Shown here piece after piece: positions 58,003 through 64,000 of a stretch of 64,000 nt of DNA. The notes beneath the pieces are model-generated. The model had not been told where the DNA came from. It searched no databases and was given only the letters and a program-made list of their open reading frames with translations. How positions within the stretch are numbered: the first letter of the stretch is position 1; each line of letters opens with the position of its first letter. The position numbers and the translations under genes are program-made. This stretch comes from Lucifuga dentata (Eukaryota; Chordata; Actinopteri; Ophidiiformes; Bythitidae): contig VXCM01000470.1 in the NCBI GenBank assembly GCA_014773175.1, forward strand, positions 248,001 through 312,000, given 5' to 3'.

Positions 58003-58513
58003 ACCTCCAGCGGCTGCCAGACAAGGCAAGACAAAATAAGATAAGGTTTAATTTATTCTTGCTTCAGGGAAAATTTTCTTGGGCTCGGTGTTGCAGCACA
58101 AACACATAAACATGAACACAACACACACACGTCATACTGTCCATATAAAAGCATCAGACTTGTGTGTACATTTCTCAGTTTTGATTTGGGTGAATTTTCA
58201 TGGGGGAAAATGATGCTGCATATTAATGATAGAAACACGCTGCAAAAATCTGTATCTTATCAAGTTCTTTTGTCTTCTGAAGGTTTTATTTTCTTCAAAC
58301 AAGTGTAAAGATTTGCCAGTGGGAGCTGGAAACATGGCAGAATATGACAGATCACTGTGCTAACATCAGTGTGTCCAAATGAGTAGAGGAGTTTGAAAAG
58401 TAAAAGTATTTAAATTCCTAAAATGTGATCTTTGTAAGCAGCAGGAAAGAGCTTCCTTACTCACGAGGTTCCAGATTAAACAGACTGAAGCAGATGTTTT
58501 GATCCTCTGGATG

Positions 58514-58576
<63 letters not shown>

Positions 58577-59190
58577 CCTCTCTGGAGACTCGCAGTTAAT
58601 ACAGTGACAGCAGAGTGATGTTCTGAACAGCTGCATCACCATTATCACCACATTCAATCCCCATATTCACAGAGTTCAGCTGACAGAATCATTGACTATA
58701 TGGACATTTTATTCTGTCTACAAGTTTTGATTCTTTCAACATGTCATTTGAACATCATGTACTTATATCTCAATCTTTCTGATATTTTTAATTCCAATTT
58801 AGGCAGGAGAATGGTAACATTTATGAAGGGAGTTCTGGATCTGGCAACACCATTCTGCACTCTGCTGAAGTGTCCTTGAGCAAGATAATGTATTCTTATA
58901 AACATGCAACATGTTGCTCATGTTGATTAAAATGCTTAAATGATGAGTTTGAAAAAATGTCCAGGAGACCATTGTGTTTTAGTTGTTGGTTTTCTGGATT
59001 TGTTTTTCTCAGTATATGTCACATTGTTAACTTTTTTCATATTTGCAGGTTGCCAATTTAACATCCTGGCATGGGATTGCTGATGAGAATTTGTCAATCT
59101 TGGCTAAATCTGGCATATTTACGTTTTGATTGTCAGTTGTATGCATTGTCCCAGTTTAAATAAATAAACACAAATACCAAATGCCCATAT
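58003..59190 (+). other. xrra1 3' untranslated region (probable)
   Basis: No coding signal; includes the GT microsatellite at 58516-58575 and an AATAAA at 59163-59168 that may end the transcript. Confidence 0.45.
58516..58575 (+). repeat. (GT)n microsatellite
   Basis: Thirty GT units, about 510 bases past the xrra1 stop. Confidence 0.97.
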
Positions 59191-59454
59191 TTACTACCTG
59201 AGAAAGGTTATTAAAAAAAAAAAAAAGTAACTGGTGAGTCATTGACTCAAACAAAAGCCTTTTTTTTTTTTAAAGCATTTCTCTTGTGATAATAATATAT
59301 TTAAAGAGAAAGAAACGACTATAATAAACATGATAATTCTCTGGATCTATCTATGAAATTATTGAAAATTGATCACCATTTGCTGAGATGCTGCTGAATC
59401 AGCAGCTGCATGTTTCTATCCATATTTGTTATTGTACAGCAATTTCATCAATGT

Positions 59455-59795
59455 GCTTCCTATCCAAGCATACATGTATTTTAGTCTGCCAGATCAGGAT
59501 CCATAACCTCATCCTGTACCTATTAATAAATCTTGAATTGTTTCAAAACTGACAAAAGTTGGAAAACATCCTATCTCGCAATGTTACAAAATCATTTTAG
59601 AAATTCTTGAACCCACCCCTGGATCTGGATCTGCACCAAAACGCAATGGGTTCCTCTCTGGGCCATGCACCACCCTTCCACCAAGCTCTGTCAAAACTTT
59701 CAGAACTTTCTGAGAACCCAGCTAACAAACAAATAAACAACCAAACAAAAAGATGCCAGTGAAAACATAACGTCTTATTAGTGGAGTTGATAAGT
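59455..59795. repeat. Dispersed fish repeat, 'CCTCC-CCAAGG' family copy
   Basis: The clearest copy: TTAGTCTGCCAGATCAGGATCC, GGATCTGGATCTGCACCAAAA, CCATGCACCACCCTTCCACCA, CAAACAAATAAACAA, then GTGAAAACATAACG. Word order matches 11020 and 32460. Confidence 0.6.
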
Positions 59796-61404
59796 GTGAG
59801 AAGACTCAGAAAGAGGAGAAATAAAACCACTTTACAAATGAAGCTAAATATGATGCTTATTTTCATGCAGGAGCATCATTATTCCATGTGACAAATTATC
59901 ATATTAACTAAACTGTTGTACACATGCAGCCCCAAAGTGTGCTGTGCATTATAATCTGACAAGTGAAAAGCAGTTGTTTTGTAGCTGTGTTTTGTTTTGT
60001 TTCAGTGACTTGTTCTCTCTCTTTTGTTGATTTCACGGTCTTGACCTTCATATGATTTCAATTATTTGTCTCCAGTGCAGCGTGCAGATGTGGAATGCTC
60101 TCTCAGGTGGAAAAAATCAATAAGTATTCTGAAGACATTTCAGAAGATTCCACTGAGGCATTTCTGTTTCTGTCCTCCACTCATAGAAGACAGTGTGTGG
60201 TGACTATTAATGATCTATTTTATGCAGCATTAAGAGAAATATTTTATAACTGGAGGTAAATCTGCTTCATCAGATATAGGCTCCCTGATAGTTAACTGGC
60301 TTATCATGTTATCTTTTTTTTTTTTAATCTTTCTATCTTTTATCTTATGCAAGTTTAATCTGGGCTTTGTGGCAGTCTGTAACTGTGCTGAAGATTATTA
60401 AAGTGAATCTGATCTCAGTGGAGTTGACAAGAACCGTCCATTCACGTTTACCCAAATGACTATAAATCATGCTTTCATTTATTTTTCTTTGTATAGATGT
60501 ATTGACGTAAACACTGAACACAGCAGATTATTATGAAAAAACTTCCTGTTGTTCAAAATAGAAAAATACTTGGAAGTAATTATTTGTTTTCATTAAAATA
60601 AAACTTTTCTTATTTCAGTTCCTTTCTTTTATATTTATTTTATTTTATTTTTATTTTTTTGTATTTTATTTCTTTTTTGTCTGATTTTTTTATTTGTATT
60701 TTTTAACATTTGGTGGTTTTGAACTTTTTTGTTTTTAGCTGTTGTTTTGGTGTTTTTTGTTTTTTTGTTTTTTTTTTTTAAACATGTTTTAAGATCATTT
60801 TTGAAGTAATTATTTGCTTTCATTTTGCCATTAACAGCACAACAAGGAAATTGAGATTTGATCAAATGTTTCCATATTTAGCATATTGATTGTCAAACTA
60901 AAACTGTACTTTGACATACATGAAAGTGTGACGTACAAAGTGTGACATAAGCACTAAAACTACAGCTTTAGCGTACGCTTACTACAGTATGTCATTTAAT
61001 GTTTTCCAAGTAATGAATAAGATTGTGAATATTTGCATGTCCTGTATGATTATTTCATTAACTACTGAAAACTTTATGTTTAGTTGGATCAGGTAGAGAA
61101 TTTTACAGTCTGGCTAGGATCTTTTCACTTTTGGCAGCATGTCTGATAATAATGACAAAACTTGGAGAACTCTGCTAAAGAAAGAGATTATTAAAGGAAT
61201 AAATGTTCCACTTTACTGGATCTTTGTCCTAAATAAGGATTCTCTACAGCATGGAGATGCTGTAACCAGTCAGCCAATTTTGTCAGATGTTTTCTGGCAG
61301 ATCTCTGCTCCTATTGGGTGTTTACACAATAAATATCATTCACTCAGTCAACACACACAGACAACAGGACGCATCCTGACCTGTACTGAAAGCATCTGAA
61401 TATC

Positions 61405-61488
61405 ATGGCATCGAGAGGCACACAAAAGGAATCAACAACACCTTCAGATTCCCGTCTGAGTCCACGAGGCAATCAGCAAGTCGTCAAA
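61405..61488 (+). CDS. Weak candidate first coding exon, unknown gene
   Basis: ATG at 61405 (context ATCATGG) opens 28 codons starting MASRGTQKEST, polar and Ser/Arg-rich, and ends at AAA|GTGAGT, a near-ideal donor at 61489. The frame stops 13 bases later if unspliced. No matching second exon was seen in the remaining 2.5 kb, and I do not recognise the peptide. It could be the 5' exon of a gene continuing to the right, or chance. Confidence 0.2.
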
Positions 61489-62699
61489 GTGAGTCATGCT
61501 TGAATAAACATCTCCTTTTCTCAAAGAGAAACAAAACCGACGTTAAGGGGAGTGGAAATCTGGCAGGGAGTGAGATTTTGGCAGAACTCTGGCAAGTGGC
61601 TGCGAGGTATTATGGTCGAAAAACCACAGAATACCTTTCACTAAACAAGAACAAGTCCAGAGAAAATGAGAAGCATGATAAGGTGGAGTAATTCATGTTT
61701 TTAAGATGCACAACAGTAACTATTGTCTTCATTTCATCAAACAGCACAGTTCATACTGGACAAAAATGATCCACTTAGATCCGGAGTTTTTTGGGTTTTT
61801 TTGTTTTTGTTTTTGTTTTTTTTTATGTGAGCAAAGTCTGTTTTTCAAGCATTTTTAGTTACTCTAATTTACCTTCTAGTTAAACCTAATTTATGACTGG
61901 ATTTGTCTGTTTTAGGTGATATAACAGCATGACACCAATCAAATTAAATACTTTGGTCTTCTAATATTAGAGATTTCATCTTGCTGAACTCAGAGGCCCA
62001 AACAGCCAAATGTTTTCCTCATGTGACTCATCCCTTCAAGAGTGAAGATGGTTTTATAACCCACATATGTCTATAATTCCTTCCCTTTAAATATGGAAAA
62101 CTATTCCAGAAGTTGCTTTGTAAGCAGCATATTTTTGTCTCGTTTTATGTACTTTATGGGATTCTTCCACACGTTGACACTAACAAAGAATAAACAAATG
62201 CACAAACACACTCAGCTGTGCTGCATTCTGTAACCGATGAGGTGAGTTATTAAGTGAAAACACGTTTTTAACCTTGCTCTTGGTGATATAACAGAATCTG
62301 GCATGAGAAAGCAATACTGTGTCCAAAAGGAAAAATAACAGACACAGAGGGGAAAGGCATCAGTGATCTATGTCTTAACCAAGACTGATCTTTGTTTATA
62401 TATCTATACATGTTTTTTTTTTTCCCTGTATATTTAAAAGGATTACAGTTTTTGCATCTGGAACAGCAATGCCTGCGAAAGAAGCCTGAGATTTGAGGCC
62501 CAATAGTTAAAACTTTGACAATAAACCTGCAGAGACTCAGACAACAAACTTGGCTCAGAAAGAACAGACCCGAACACATCGTCAACACTCCTCATTACTC
62601 AAATGAGTTCACTGCAGACTGGACCGATTCATTATTTCTGTTAATGGACAATTACAATTATGTAAAAGACTTATCATCTAATCTTGGGGAGGTCTGGAA

Positions 62700-62760
62700 A
62701 TCAGAATCAGAATCAGAATCAGACTTTATTGTCATTGTACTAGTACAACGAGATTAAATC
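62700..62760 (+). repeat. Retroelement-like repeat tail
   Basis: TCAGAATCAGAATCAGAATC followed by ACTTTATTGTCATTGTAC and a GTACAACGAGATT end. This wording is common in teleost genomes as the end of a dispersed element; class not determined here. Confidence 0.5.
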
Positions 62761-63327
62761 TGAATAGAAGCCATCATTAATTACACATCATAGCTGTAAA
62801 GTTGTTGGTTTTCTTTATTCCATGAAACAAAACCAATCTCGCTTCATCTGTCTGTTTTTATTCGTCCTCATTAAAAGCATGTGTTTAAAAGTTTGACCTT
62901 CAGGCTGGTGAACTGATCAAGACCACCTCAATAAATGAGAGCGTAAATGTGTAAAAAAAAACACAGCCCTTTGGTAGATTTTGGAAGCTTTTGGGTTCTC
63001 AAGAGTTCTGTCAAACGTCTTAATTAGCTATGAAAGCAAACTAATCTATCAGATTTAATTACCACGGTTTGAATCTAAAGAGCATCTTTCAATCCTGCTA
63101 CAGTCAATCTTTCAACACTGCTACATTACTAAACTAAAAACTGAATGTGTCCCTAAATATTATAGTACAGTATAATATGTGTATGATGATCTCCAAATGT
63201 TACATGTGAAGAAAAAGCATTTTACTCTTTATAAATTTAACAGCAGCTCAGGAGTCATGACCCCGACTCTCACATTTTCTTCACTTCTGAGTGAAAGTGG
63301 GCTACATGGGCAGCTGGGTGGAGCATG

Positions 63328-63390
63328 TGCACGCACGCACGCACACGCACGCACACACACACACACACATACACACACACACACACACAC
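63328..63390 (+). repeat. (CA)n microsatellite
   Basis: CA run with CG and TA interruptions. Confidence 0.95.
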
Positions 63391-64000
63391 GAGGAGCTGA
63401 CCTTCTCATGATTTACATCTACTGACTTCCCACAGCTGTTACAACAACCAGAGCCAAGACTCAACATGCATAACTAGATTGGCTTCTATGACAATATAAT
63501 AGACCAGACTAGAGATTTTGGCCTGGTGGCGTCTGATCGTAGTTTTAGAGACTTCCTGACCCCAAGACCCAACTAACATCTGCAATTCTCCAGCTGTGGT
63601 ACTTCAAGATTCTTTGGCCATTCGAACCATCCTCCTCACAGTGCGCAGAGTCAGTTTACATACACATATCCTCTTCTGGGCCCATTGAGAAAAATATTTG
63701 TTTCATGATAGGAATTTATTATTTTACTTGCATTAAAGGTTATATTTTTGTTAATATTTTGAATGAAAGATCAAGAGAATAAACATAATGACTTCTTTTT
63801 TTTTCCACAGCCCATTTTGCTTTTATTTACCAATGGGTGCCAATATTAAAGGCACCATATCTGCTCGAGCCTAGAGCAATGAAGGCACACAAGGAATGCA
63901 TGCATGCTTCAAAATATTGTTTCATGCATACAGTGAGAGATGGATAGAGCTTTCTAGCTTTCTAGTAAGGAAAGTAAGAAAAACAATGAGTCATTGTACG

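Larger units (their letters stand above)
59190..64000. other. Region right of xrra1, no firm gene
   Basis: Contains the repeat copy at 59455, a T-rich stretch at 60620-60780, a weak candidate exon at 61405-61488, a TCAGAATCAGAATC... repeat tail at 62700-62760, and a CA microsatellite at 63328-63390. No family was recognised on either strand. Confidence 0.5.

Noticed and set aside
61500..61691. 63-codon frame with EILAELWQVAARYYGRKT
   Set aside because: Looks protein-like, but no family recognised; it lies only 11 bases after the candidate donor, too close to be a second exon.

Overview
The window is vertebrate nuclear DNA, almost certainly from a ray-finned (teleost) fish draft assembly. The coding blocks are short exons with GT/AG borders and vertebrate family signatures. 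Introns are mostly compact but carry CA/GT, GA, GAA, GAT and TATC microsatellites. The mobile DNA is Tc1- and hAT-type, as is usual in fish. There is no operon structure, CRISPR array, prophage or bacterial feature. At about 20 places a single N marks a contig seam, and at seven of these the same 61-67 bp is written on both sides of the N. These are assembly artefacts, not biology.

Layout: (1) 1-9.5 kb, + strand: the 3' two-thirds of an EphB4-type receptor tyrosine kinase gene (second half of the ectodomain, membrane segment, kinase, SAM domain, PDZ-binding tail), with the 5' exons off the left edge. (2) 9.5-19.6 kb: intergenic, with an 836 bp hAT-type element (9879-10714) and a dead Tc1/mariner element (16930-17912). 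(3) 19.7-45.1 kb, + strand: kcnab3, a voltage-gated K+ channel beta subunit. It has two alternative first coding exons (19687 and 25343), a large intron of about 12.5 kb, and 13 shared core exons. (4) 45.1-49.3 kb: kcnab3 3' region, starting with a (GAA)n tract just after the stop. (5) 49.3-51.3 kb, - strand: neu3, a ganglioside sialidase. (6) 51.8-58.0 kb, + strand: xrra1, a leucine-rich-repeat protein, divergent from neu3 across a shared promoter with an NRF-1-like palindrome. (7) 58-64 kb: xrra1 3' region, microsatellites and dispersed repeats, with one weak candidate first exon at 61405.

I joined exons by hand and the reading frames close for all four genes: ephb4 (partial) 659 codons, kcnab3 439 or 426 aa, neu3 408 aa, xrra1 663 aa. 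The genes do unrelated jobs (cell guidance signalling, K+ channel gating, ganglioside desialylation, a radiation-response-associated protein) and are neighbours by chromosomal descent. neu3 and xrra1 are also close neighbours in human. I found no clearly new biological system. The most interesting points are the KCNAB1-like alternative N-terminus in kcnab3, its polyglycine linker, the neu3/xrra1 divergent promoter hairpin, and microsatellites placed where splice signals should be.
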